64,000 nt of DNA from Sceloporus undulatus. Its lineage: Eukaryota; Chordata; Lepidosauria; Squamata; Phrynosomatidae. Shown piece after piece: positions 22,389 to 33,302 of the stretch. The stretch is taken from contig NC_056528.1 in the NCBI RefSeq assembly GCF_019175285.1, forward strand, positions 51,647,695 through 51,711,694, given 5' to 3'. The position numbers and the translations under genes are program-made. How positions within the stretch are numbered: position 1 is the first letter of the stretch; the number at the start of each line of letters is the position of its first letter. The notes beneath the pieces were generated by a model. It made no database searches and was not told where the DNA came from. It saw nothing but the letters and a program-made list of their open reading frames with translations.

Positions 22389-22427
22389 CCATGCCATGCC
22401 ACGCCACGCCACGCCACGCCACGCCAC
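22389..22427 (+). repeat. (CCACG)n minisatellite
   Basis: CCATG units give way to six perfect CCACG units and then CTGCACC. A GTGGCGTGGCGTGG motif of the same kind, on the other strand, occurs near 51918-51935. Confidence 0.85.
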
Positions 22428-22646
22428 GCTGCACCGCCTTCCCTGGAGGGCCCAAGAGAGCCTCCTCTGGAGCAGTTCCAGCAGCTCCACTCAAAGATTT
22501 GGTGGCAGCAGGCAAAGTGGCGGTGGGCACCAGACTTTGATGGCAGTGGCGGTGGGCACCAGACTTTGAGAGTCCCCTGTGGCTGGTGTGCAGATGCAGT
22601 AGCTCCTGAGGAAGATCCCCCCCCCACAGGCCCTGTTAAGATTTGT

Positions 22647-22652
22647 AATAAA
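22647..22652 (+). terminator. Second AATAAA candidate
   Basis: TTTGTAATAAAAGCCTTCTA is about 400 bp after the first signal and could serve as an alternative polyadenylation site. It lies beyond a minisatellite, which makes it the weaker candidate. Confidence 0.25.
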
Positions 22653-23713
22653 AGCCTTCTAGGTCCCATTGCCAAAAACACTGGGGTGATGGCTGAGCCT
22701 CTCCTGGGGGGCTTCGGGAAGCCAAGCTAGGCCAGGGGCGGGCAGGCGGTCTGGACACAGACTTATTGATGGCCGGCGGCTGGCAAGCAGCCATGGCAAG
22801 GAAATCAGGGTGCTTCAGCCGCTCTCTGCTGCAGGAAACCAAAGTGGCTCTTGCTTCTCCCTGGAGGAAGGCATTCCTCCGTTTCTGGTTTCTCTGGCTG
22901 TTTATGGGAAGTGCCCTGGCATCGCCTCCCTTTTGCCTCTTGGCACGATGGAGGAGAAAGAGAAGAAGAGGACTAAACACAGGAGGAGAAGGGAAGGGGG
23001 AAAGGAAAGGGAGAGTTGCAAGTTAGAGTTTGGGAAAGAATATCAAAGCTAAAACAAGAAACACAAAGCATGCCTCAGTCTGACATGACTTCCCCTGAAA
23101 TTCACTCAAAATTTAAAAAGACAGGCAGTTCCAAAGTAAAAATGTAGAAAAAGAAATATGAATGGTTGTTACATGTACATATATGGCTGTGGAGAGCCCT
23201 TATCCTGAGTAGCTAATGAAAAGGTTAGGTCAAAAGAAGTTGCTTTCACTCAGATCTTGTTGATGGAGAAGGGAAGGCGAGGGAGACAAAAATGGGAAAG
23301 CAGGGCGGGGGGCTGAGAAGGGGGCAGTGAGGCACTCTGTGGCCCTAGGAGGTTTCCCAGGCACATGGCCCACTTTCTTGTGTACCCAAAAGGTATTTAT
23401 GGCCATGCGTTTCAAAGGACAGGAAGACCAAATGGAGGAAGCTCTGCCCTGAGACCCAAGGGCTGCAACAGCAGGGAGCAGGGGAAGAGGGAGATCCCCT
23501 GGGATTCCCAGCAGGGAAAGGCAGGAGAGGCAGAATAGCCTTTGACCTTTTCCAGGGGATCATTGTTTGCAGGTCAGAACTCTTTTAACGGAATTGTTTC
23601 AGTCTGTTATGCAATGGTGTTATTTGCATATTTAATGCCTCAAGTAACATTTTTGCCTGATGTCCTCAAGGGCTCTGGTGGTTTGAGAGATGATAGTGCT
23701 ATAAGAACATGCT

Positions 23714-23714
<1 letters not shown>

Positions 23715-23760
<46 letters not shown>

Positions 23761-23763
23761 AAA
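23715..23763 (+). repeat. (GAAA)n microsatellite
   Basis: About 12 uninterrupted GAAA units. Confidence 0.95.
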
Positions 23764-24213
23764 GTAATGCAGAATCTCAAAAGGGAAAGCAAGAAAGATC
23801 TCCAGCCAAGAGCACACCTCAACAGCTGAAATGGAGACTAAAGAAGAAAGGGGAAAGGCAGGGCTGGGGGGAAAGCCCCAAGGCACAAGGTGGTCTATGC
23901 TATGCCAGGCGAGTTGTGACCCACAACCCCCAAATTAAATCAGAGTTGCTGGGGGGGGGGGGGTTTGGTCTGAGGAGACAGAAGCATCCCAGAAACTTCT
24001 GAGGCGATCAGGATGCCACACCTGGAAAGGCCTGAGGAGCATCCACCTCTGGAGGAACTTCAGCAGCTATTTTTATGCAGCACCAGAAGAGAAACCAAGA
24101 GGCTGCCAGGGAGAGGACAAGACTCTGGACTGCTCCAAAGAAAGGGGAAGCCCAGGATCGGGGCATGTAGGCTGGGAGTGCAAAAGAGGCGGGATGGGGA
24201 GGGGAGGGATACA

Positions 24214-24236
24214 ACACACACACACACACACACACA
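24214..24236 (+). repeat. (CA)n microsatellite
   Basis: A run of about 11 CA units in intergenic DNA. Confidence 0.9.
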
Positions 24237-25515
24237 GCCCTTTGGACTACTCACATAGTCCTGCTGTAGTGATAGCTCCTCTCACACATATAAGCAAGCG
24301 GCTGTAAGGTCTTGAATGCAAAAGGAAATGGAGCAGAAAGCAGTGGTGGCATCAGGACTCATTGCAAAAGGGGATGCTGGACACTGCCTTCGTATGCCTT
24401 CGAGGATTCCTCCTTGTGGGAAGGAAATGAAAGCGAAATTTAGCAAAGGGTACACAACAATGCCAGAGGCATGTGTATTGTTGCAAAAGAGAGGCCAGAG
24501 GGCATGTAAGCCAGACCATGATCACTATGGGGCCCAGCTTTCTCCCTTCCAGCGATTCTTCAGGGGGCTGATTTCTTGCCATTGATGCCAAGAAGAACAG
24601 TGTCCCCACACACCCACGACCTCGGATGACCTGCCTTGCTAACCGCATCTTTCCCAGGATGCTTCAAAGGTCAGGCATGGAGGCATCCCTGATGCATTTG
24701 TGCTGCCTGCCTTTAAAGTGAAAGACAGAGGATGCCAGGCAGAGAAAGCTGAGAGCAGAGGGAAGCATGGCGAGACCTTTGTCCATTCCACCCAGGAGGA
24801 ACGGCCAGCAAGGGGTGCCACAGCACTGCCGCCAATTGGGGTCAGGGGGCTGTGCCACTCAGGAAGCCCCTCAATGCCTGGCTCATGAAGCAGCAGAAGC
24901 CCCCTCCTCCATGTGGCTTTAGGGGAGGGGGCTCAGGCGACCCTCCCAGGGAAGAGAAGGGCAGGAGCAGAGGCCAGAGAGGGCCTGCAAGGCACCCTAA
25001 AGCAGCCTCCAAGGGCTGTGCTTCCACACACAGCTGTGCCTCTTTCCAAGGAGGGAGACTGGACAACCTCCATGTGGCCCCTACAGTTCTTGCCTGCCTG
25101 GGGCCCCTCGGGTTCCCCCAAAGGACTTGGTGCATAGCCCCTCAGCCCCTGCCTCCTGCTGCAGATGCCCAGATGCCAGGCGCAGGAGGGGCCAGGAAGC
25201 AGAGAGAGAGGCTCTTTGGATCAGGGCAAAGGAGGCAGGCAGGCCTTTCAGAAAGGCTGAGGCTGACTTATGTTTAGTTTGAGGTTTATGTTTATGTTTT
25301 CCCAGAATGCGCCTGAGGGAACAGATTGGCACCAGAGTAAAATCCTAATTAGTTAATTAATTAGAGAGGATGATAGAACGAGATACACCCAGTCTGACTG
25401 GAGCCTCTCTTCCAGGGAGCTTGTTTGACAAGTCAAGGAAGGAAACCAGGACCAGACAGGGCCTGCATGCCTGCCCCTGGAATTTCACTGGGAAGAACAG
25501 GGACCTCCAGGTGAC

Positions 25516-25516
25516 G

Positions 25517-25558
<42 letters not shown>

Positions 25559-26090
25559 GAGAGAGGAGGAAGAGGAGGAGGAGGAAGAGAGAGGAGGGAG
25601 GAGGAGGAGGAGGAGGGGAGGAGGAGGGAGGAGGAAGAGGAGGAGGAAGCAGGAGAGAGGAAGAGGAGGAGGAGGAAGAGGAGGGAAGAGAGGAAGAGGA
25701 GGGAGGAGGAGAGAGGCGGAAGAGGAGGAGGAAGGAGAGAGAGGAGGAAGAGAGTAGGAGGAGGAAGAGAGAAGAGGGAGGAGGAGGAGAGAGGAAGAGG
25801 AAGGAGGAGAACGGCGGAAGAGGAGGAGGAGAGCGAGGAGTAGGAGCGGAGGGCGGCTGGGAGAGGAGGCGGAGGACGGAAGGGAGGAGGAGGACGAGGA
25901 GGAGGACGGAGGAAGAGGAGGGGAGGGAAGCGGAGACGGAGGAGGAGGAAGGAGGAAGCGGAGGAAGGAGGCGCGAAGAAGAGCGGAGGAAGGGAGGAGG
26001 AGAGCGGGCGGAGGAGGCAGAGGAGAGTCGGAGGAGCGAAGGAGGGGGGCGGAGGGAGAGGGGACGGAGGAGAGGAAGACGCAGTAGGAT
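25516..26090 (+). repeat. Polypurine (GGA/GAA/GAG)n tract, first copy
   Basis: Nearly pure purine on the + strand from 25516 to about 25834, then with scattered pyrimidines to about 26090. Long frames of Glu/Gly/Arg (or Ser/Pro/Leu on the other strand) arise from it and are not genes. It precedes the first copy of the 3.4 kb repeated unit. Confidence 0.9.
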
Positions 26091-27663
26091 GAAGAGAGAC
26101 GGCGTGATGGAGGAGTACCGGACTATCTCGGGCAGGCTGAGGTGGCGTTTGTGGGCAGGGCATCTCTCAGTAGGCCTTCCCCCATTTCTCCCTCCCACAA
26201 CAGTTAGGGTTTCCCATCATTATCTTCCACAAAACTGGGACAAAATGTAGGCCATTCAAGAAAAATGGAGCACGACCAACTAAATACCAAAAACATTAAT
26301 ACTTACAAAAAACCATGAATATCATCCATGCTTCTCAGTCATGCTCAGGATGCAGGAGATTTGACCTTCTTCCTGAACAGAAGGTTAAATGTAGCTCCTC
26401 CTCTCCAGAAACCACTTAAAGGCACACAAACAACAACATAATAAAATACATCTGAGGAAATAGAATCAAAGAGAGAGAGATCTTGGAGACTAAATGCATC
26501 TGAGGAAGCAGACTTTAGTCAGGAAAGCTCATCCTGCCAACTCTTCTTTCAGTTAATAATAAAAGACATAGAGGTCAACAGCCCAACCTCCATTGGGGCA
26601 GGGGTTCCCTTCATCTTGTGGGAGCAGAACCGTCTGGAGCCGCACACGGGGCACCCCTTTGCTGAAGGGCGAGGGTCTCCCCACCGGCCCCAGCACCTCT
26701 GCATCCCCAAACAGTCTGGGGGGGGGGAGTTCTCTGCAGAGTAGCTGCACAGTCTACCTAAAGCTACACAAAGAGACTGGCGAATCACATCTCAGGTAGG
26801 GATGCCGTCTCTCTGCCCTTGTGTTCCCAAGTTGGCCCGGAGGGAAGCCCTCTTTCCCTTCCAGCCGGGCTGGCAGTGGGTTCTTCCTCTGCCCAGCACG
26901 GCACAGAAGTGGTCTCTGTGGCTGCTGGGGTGGGGAGTCTCCCCAAAAAAGGGGAGGATTTGCTAGGAGCAACCAAGGAAAGGGGTGACTGGCTGCTCAG
27001 AGACTGGCAAAGAGCAGTGCATTACTGTTCTGCAAGGCAAGAGCAGCCAAATGCATGCAAGGGGAAGGCTCCACTGGGGCAGGACAAGCACCCAAGAGAC
27101 GCCTTGCTGGCTGCTTCCTTCGCAGGCATCTCTTCCACAACAGTGCCTTCCTCAGAGACAAGTCCCACTGCCAAAGCGGGCAGAGAGGAGATCTGCAATG
27201 CCTTTGCTGTTGAGTTTATGAGACATCATCCTCTTTGAGCATATGAGATGTGTCGCCCTTTCTCATGGGTTTTCAGATGCTCTCTGGGTGTTGCTTGCTC
27301 CACCAGAAGCATCTCCAAAGCTATACCAGGCTGACGCCTTATTGGGCACAGATGTGGTGCGAGCTTGTGAGCGCTCAGGTCATTGTGTGGCAAAATGAGG
27401 TGAGAGGAACAGACTGGTGCGGGTGTCTGTATGAGGTCCTGAGAAGGAATGGGCCGATCCAGCAGGTGGGGAGAAGGCTTTCCGTTTCCCTGGGCTAAAG
27501 GCAGAGATGCTTAGGCCTCCATGGCTCTTGTAGCAATACTGAAGCGAGGGAGGGTTGCCTCTGAGCCTAGCCTGTGTCCACTGCAGCCGCTGCGTGTCTC
27601 TGCCATAAAACCCACCGGGAGACTTGGCACGTCGCATGCTCTCAGCCCAGGGAAGGCAATGGC

Positions 27664-28380
27664 AAATAATAATAAATAAATAAATAAAAGTTTTATTTAT
27701 ATACCGCGCCTTCCTTAGATCAGGGCGTGTTTACATACATTATACATACGTTATACATATACATTCAATAGATTAAAACAAGTCCACACCATACAATTAT
27801 ACAATAAAAATAAAAATAAAACAGCTAAAAACCCCATTAGCCCATCCTCATGGCCACAGAAGAGGAGGGAGGCCCTTAGGAATTTTTATGGGGGAAATGC
27901 TTGCTGGAATAAGGAAGGTTCTTCAGGTCCTTCTTAAATTGGGCCAGGGAGGTAGTCAAGCGGAGCTCGGGCGGCAGCGTGTTCCAAAGGGCCGGTGGGC
28001 AGCGATGGAGAAAGTCCGCCTAGAGACGGAAGAGAGTCTGGCCCCCGGCACCTTTAGTAATGCTGCCCGGGATGTTTCTGAGGGTGCGGGACGGAATATA
28101 TGGGGGAGAGGATCCAGGCTTCAGGTATCCGGGGCCCAAGCCATTTAGGGCTTTAGAGGTGATCACCAACACCTTATATTGGGCCCGGAAGCGAATAGGC
28201 AGCCAGTGAAGATCTTTCAACACTGGTGGTATATGGCTGGCCCTAGAAACTCCAGTGACCAGCCTGGCTGCCATATTTGGACCATCTGTAGTTTCCGGGT
28301 TTGGTATAGGGTTGCCCCATGTAGAGTACATTGCAGAAATCCAATCTCGAGGTTACCAAAGCATGTACACACATTTAAAG
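27664..28380 (-). mobile_element. L2 LINE fragment (copy A)
   Basis: The minus strand reads NMAARLVTGVSRASHIPPVL, then KDLHWLPIRFRAQYKV and SKALNGLGPGYLKP, with an AATAAATAAATAAAAG tail on the + strand at 27664. It is the same insertion as 31484-32165 and is more broken here. Confidence 0.88.
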
Positions 28381-28383
28381 CCT

Positions 28384-28462
28384 TCTTGCCAAGAAAACTC
28401 CATGACGGGATCACCTTAGCTTAGCATCACCATAAGTCAGAAAGGACTGGAAGGCCCAAAGC
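28384..28462 (+). mobile_element. tRNA-SINE tail fragment (copy A)
   Basis: TTGCCAAGAAAACTCCATGA followed by CACCATAAGTCAGAAAGGAC is the 3' domain shared by several squamate tRNA SINEs. It directly joins the L2 fragment. Confidence 0.6.
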
Positions 28463-28624
28463 AACAAAGCAGAGCTCCAAGGCTGTGGAGTCTTCATGGA
28501 TGTCAAGAGGTGTGCACCTCAGTCGTTTGGCTTTTAAATGGACGCATGGGTTTTTGATTAAACTAAAACTGTGTTGAGAGCAGGCAGTGCTCTCTTTGGG
28601 TACCAGAATCCCTAGACTCTCTTT

Positions 28625-28715
28625 AGAGACATGGCAGAAGCAGGTTGGACTGGATGCCTCTTGCAGTCTCCTCCCAACTCTATGATTTCTATAGTTCCAT
28701 GATTCTATGACAGAC
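28625..28715 (+). mobile_element. CR1 LINE 3' tail (copy A)
   Basis: GCAGGTTGGACTGGATGCCT leads into CCAACTCTATGATTTCTATA and further ATTCTATG repeats, the CR1 end. Counterpart of 32405-32490. Confidence 0.8.
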
Positions 28716-29533
28716 TTGGGAGGCTATTTTCTTCACAGGGCCCCAGGCAGCTCCATGTGCTGATTCTCTCTTTGGGGCTGATCTTCAAGCAGTTGGGGGG
28801 ACAGAGGCGAGAGAAAGAGAGAGGGAAGAGTGTGGGGTGCCCTGGCAGAGGGGGGGGGGGTAGGTTGAGGTGGGGGTGTTCAGCACAACAGACCCAAATG
28901 AGAGATCCCCTTGGAGTTGTTTTCCAGAGGCCTCTTTCCGCCCCCTTCTCCCTTTCCCTGCTTCCCTAGGAAACTGCCAGGGCCTGATGAAAGAAGAATG
29001 TGGGCTGGTGCTTGACCCACTTTTTGGCCTTCTCCCCTCTTTGTGCCACCAGGGACTGCCTGGATCCTTGCCTCAGAGGCAAGGCTGGGCAAGCCCATGG
29101 CGGGCCGGCGGTGGCGGCTACTGTTGCCGGATCTGGGCTCTTTATGTAACAGGGATTTTGGGGCACAGAAAGAGCTGGTAGACAGATGCCCCCAGGCTGA
29201 AGAGCCAGAGAAGGAGGAGGGGGGAGGAATATGTGTCAACGCAAGAAAGTCACAGTTGAGGCATGTCAAAACTGGTGAGGCGTCTGAGTAGAGAGCAGGG
29301 CGTGAGCAAGGAGAGGCTGGTTGAATGGGACGGATTCCTTGGAAAGGTTCTCCTTTCGGAACAGAGATCTCCAAGAAAAACAGAAGGGGGGGGGAGCAGC
29401 CCTGGACCTAAAAAAAGGCCAGAAATGGGAAGCACGCCTGGACACTCGGGTGCGGCCGGCTGGCACTGGCATACCATGAGCCCACGGGCCACAATGAGGG
29501 CCACCCACCACCGCAACACACTCACACTCACAC

Positions 29534-29558
29534 NNNNNNNNNNNNNNNNNNNNNNNNN
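29534..29558. other. Assembly gap, 25 N
   Basis: Twenty-five consecutive N bases lie between the (CACACT)n end of repeated unit A and the polypurine tract that starts unit B. Confidence 1.
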
Positions 29559-29911
<353 letters not shown>

Positions 29912-31483
29912 AGGTGTTGGGATGGGGCAGGGCATCTCTCAGTAGCCTTCCCCCATTTCTCTCCCCAACAGTTAGGGTTCCCATCATTATCTTCCACAAA
30001 ACTGGGACAAAATGTAGGCCATTCAAGAAAAATGGAGCACACGACCAACTAAATGTACCAAAAACATTAATACATTTACAAAAAACCATGAATATAAATC
30101 CATGCTTCTCAGTCATGCTCAGGATGCAGGAGATTTTGGCCTTCTTCCTGAACAGAAGGTTAAATGTAGCTCCTCCTCTCCAGAAACCAGTTAAAGGCAC
30201 ACAACAACAAACATAATAAAATACATCTGAGGAAATAGAATTCAAAGAGAGAGAGATCTTGGAGACTAAATGCATCTGAGGAAGCAGACTTTAGTCTAGG
30301 AAAGCTCATCCTGCCAACTTCTTTCTTTCAGTTAATAATAAAAGACATAGAGGTCAACAGCCCAACCTCCATTGGGGCAGGGGTCCCTTCATCTTGTGGG
30401 AGCAGAACCGTCTGGAGCCGCACATGGGGCACCCCCTTTGCTGAAGGGCGAGGGTCTCCCCAACCGGCCCCAGCACCTCTGCATCCCCAAACAGTCGGGG
30501 GGGGGGGGAGGTTCTCTGCAGAGTAGCTACACAGTCTACCTAAAGCTACACAAAGCAGACTGCGATATCACGTCTCAGGTAGGGATGCCCGTCTCTCTGC
30601 CCTTGTGTTCCCAAGTTGGCCCTGAGGGAAGCCCTCTTTCCCTTCCAGCCGGGCTGGCAGTGGGTTCTTCCTCTGCCCAGCACTGGCACAGAAGTGGTCC
30701 TCTTGTGGCTGCTGGGGTGGGGAGTCTCCCCAAAAAAGGGGAGGATTTGCTAGGAGCAACCAAGGAAAGGGGTGCACTGGCTGCTCAGAGACTGGCAAAG
30801 AGCAGTGCCATTACTGTTCTTGCAAGGCAAGAGCAGCCAAATGCATGCAAGGGGAAGGCTCCACTGGGGCAGGACAAGCACCCAAGAGACGCCTTGCTGG
30901 CTGCTTCCTTCGCAGGCATCTCTTCCACAAACAGTGCCTTCCCTTCAGAGACAAGTCCCCACTGCCAAAGCGGTGCAGAGAGGAGATCTGCAATGCCTTT
31001 TTGCTGTTGAGTTATGAGACATCATCCTCTTTGAGCATCCTGAGATGTGTCGCCCTTTTCTTCATGGGTTTTCAGATGCTCTCTGGGTGTTGCTTTGCTC
31101 CACCAGAAGCATCTCCAAAGCTATACCAGGCTGACGCCTTTATTGGGCACAGATGTGGTGCGAGCTTGTGAGCGCTCCAGGTCTATTTGTGTGGCAAAAG
31201 TGAGGTGAGAGGAACAGACTTGGTGCTGGTGTCTGTATGAGGTCCTGAGAAGGAATGGGCCGATCCAGCAGGTGGGGAGAAGGCTTTCCGTTTCCCTGGG
31301 GCTAAAGGCAGAGATGCTTAGGCCTCCATGGCTCTTGTAGCAATACTGAGCGAGGGAGGGGTGCCTCTGAGCCTGAGCCTGTGCCACTGCAGCCGCTTGC
31401 GTGTCTCTGCCATAAAACCCACCGGGAGACCTTGGGCACGTCGCATGCTCTCAGCCTCAGGGAAGGCAATGGCAAATAATAAT

Positions 31484-32165
31484 AAATAAATAAATAAAAG
31501 TTTTATTTATATACCGCGCCTTCCTTAGATCAGGGCGGTTTACATACATTATACATATACATTCAATAGATTAAAAACAAGTCCACACCATACAATTATA
31601 CAATAAAAATAAAAATAAAACAGCTAAAAACCTCATGGCCACAGAAGAGGAGGGAGGCCCTTAGGAATTTTTATGGGGGAAATGCTTGCTGGAATAAGAA
31701 GGTCTTCAGGTCCTTCTTAAATTGGGCCAGGGAGGTAGTCGAGCGGAGTCGGGGGCGCGTGTTCCAAAGGGCCGGGGCAGCGATGGAGAAAGTCCGCCTA
31801 GAGACGGAAGAGAGTCTGGCCCCCGGCACCTTTAGTAATTGCTGCCCGGATGTTCTGAGGGTGCGGGACGGAATATATGGGGAGAGGAGGTCCTTCAGGT
31901 ATCCTGGGCCCAAGCCATTTAGGGCTTTATAGGTGATCACCAACACCTTATATTGGGCCCGGAAGCGAATAGGCAGCCAGTGAAGATCTTTCAACACTGG
32001 TGTTATATGGCTGGCCCTAGAAACTCCAGTGACCAGCCTGGCTGCCATATTTTGCACCATCTGTAGTTTCCGGGTTTGGTATAAGGGTTGCCCCATGTAG
32101 AGTACATTGCAGAAATCCAATCTCGAGGTTACCAAAGCATGTACAACAGTTTCAAGGCCTTCTTG
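31484..32165 (-). mobile_element. L2 LINE fragment (copy B)
   Basis: The minus strand is open from 32180 to 31671 and reads VVHALVTSRLDFCNVLYMG, QNMAARLVTGVSRASHITP, LHWLPIRFRAQYKVLVITYK and KDLLSPYIPSRTLRTSG. This is the C-terminal region of an L2 polymerase, with 3' tail AATAAATAAATAAAAG at 31484. Confidence 0.92.
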
Positions 32166-32245
32166 CCAAGAAAACTCCATGACAGGATCACCTTAGCTTA
32201 GCATCACCATAAGTCAGAAAGGACTGGAAGGCCCAAAGCAACAAA
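32164..32245 (+). mobile_element. tRNA-SINE tail fragment (copy B)
   Basis: Same fragment as 28384-28462, joined to the L2 at the same base, which shows that the two copies descend from one insertion. Confidence 0.6.
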
Positions 32246-32404
32246 GCAGAGCTCCAAGGCTGTGGAGTCTTCATGGATGTCAAGAGGTGTGCACCTCAGT
32301 CGTTTGGCCTTTTTAAATGGACGCATGGGTTTTGATTAACTAAAATCTGTTGAGAGCATGCAGTGCTCTCTTTGGGTACCAGAATCCCTAGACTTCTTTA
32401 GAGA

Positions 32405-32490
32405 CATGGCAGAAGCAGGTTGGACTGGATGCCTCTTGCAGTCTCTCCCAACTCTATGATTCTATGATTCCATGATTCTATGACAGACTT
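32405..32490 (+). mobile_element. CR1 LINE 3' tail (copy B)
   Basis: GCAGGTTGGACTGGATGCCT, then TCTATGATTCTATGATTCCA and a further ATTCTATG unit: the CR1 terminal repeat. Confidence 0.85.
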
Positions 32491-33302
32491 GGGAGGCTAT
32501 TTTCTTCACAGGGCCCCAGGCAGCTCCATGTGCTGATTCTCTCTTTGGGGCTGATCTTCAAGCAGTTGGGGGACAGAGCGAGAGAAAGAGAGAGGGAAGA
32601 GTGTGGGGTGCCCTGGCAGAGGGGGGGGGTAGGTTGAGGTGGGGGGTGTTCAGCACAACAGACCCAAATGAGAGATCCCCTTGGAGTTGTTTTCCAGAGG
32701 CCTCTTTCGCCCCCTTCTCCCCTTTCCCTGCTTCCCTGGAAACTGCCAGGGCCTGATGAGAAGAATGTGGGCTGGTGCTTGACCCACTTTTTGCCTTCTC
32801 CCCTCTTTGTGCCACCAGGGACTGCCTGGATCCTTGCCTCAGAGGCAAGGCTGGGCAAGCCCATGGCGGGCGGCGGTGGCGGCTACTGTTGCCGGATCTG
32901 GGCTCTTTATGTAACAGGGATTTGGGGCACAGAAAGAGCTGGTAGACAGATGCCCCCAGGCTGAAGAGCCAGAGAAGGAGGAGGGGGGAGGAATATGTGT
33001 CAACGCAAGAAGTCACAGTTGAGGCATGTCAAAACTGGTGAGGCGTCTGAGTAAGAGAGCAGGGCGTGAGCAAGGAGAGGCTGGTTGAATGGGATGGATT
33101 CCTTGGAAAGGTTCTCCTCTTCTGAACAGAGATCCTCCAAGAAAAACAGAAGGGGGGGGGAGGCAGCCCTGGACCTAAAAGGGCCAGAAATGGGAAGCAC
33201 ACCTGGACACTCGGGTGCGGCCGGCTGGCACTGGCATACCATGAGCCCACGGGCCACAATGAGGGCCACCCACCACCGCACTCACACTCACACTCACACT
33301 CA

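Larger units (their letters stand above)
22271..25515. other. Intergenic DNA between NALF2 and the polypurine tract
   Basis: No gene is recognised. Contents: a CCACG minisatellite at 22389-22427, a 25-bp direct repeat at 22516-22540 and 22544-22568, (GAAA)n at 23715-23763, poly-G near 23951, and (CA)n at 24214-24236. The rest is unique and moderately GC-rich. Confidence 0.6.
26153..29533. repeat. 3.4 kb repeated unit, copy A
   Basis: It starts with GGGCAGGGCATCTCTCAGTA and ends with (CACACT)-rich sequence at the N gap. The same order of sequence recurs at 29925-33302. Inside are a PLE-like tail (about 26440-26560), an L2 fragment (27664-28380), a SINE tail (28384-28462), a CR1 tail (28625-28715) and unique DNA. 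Compared with copy B it has many single-base gaps and some short insertions. Confidence 0.9.
29925..33302. repeat. 3.4 kb repeated unit, copy B
   Basis: This is the same content and order as 26153-29533, ending with (CACACT)n at 33280-33302 and running into unique DNA (CAGGTCCTTTCC). It is the better-formed copy; for example its L2 frame is open over 170 codons. Confidence 0.9.

Noticed and set aside
25357-26198. Long Ser/Pro/Leu or Glu/Arg open frames across the polypurine tract
   Set aside because: Pure translation of GGA/GAA repeats with no domain, start context or splice logic.
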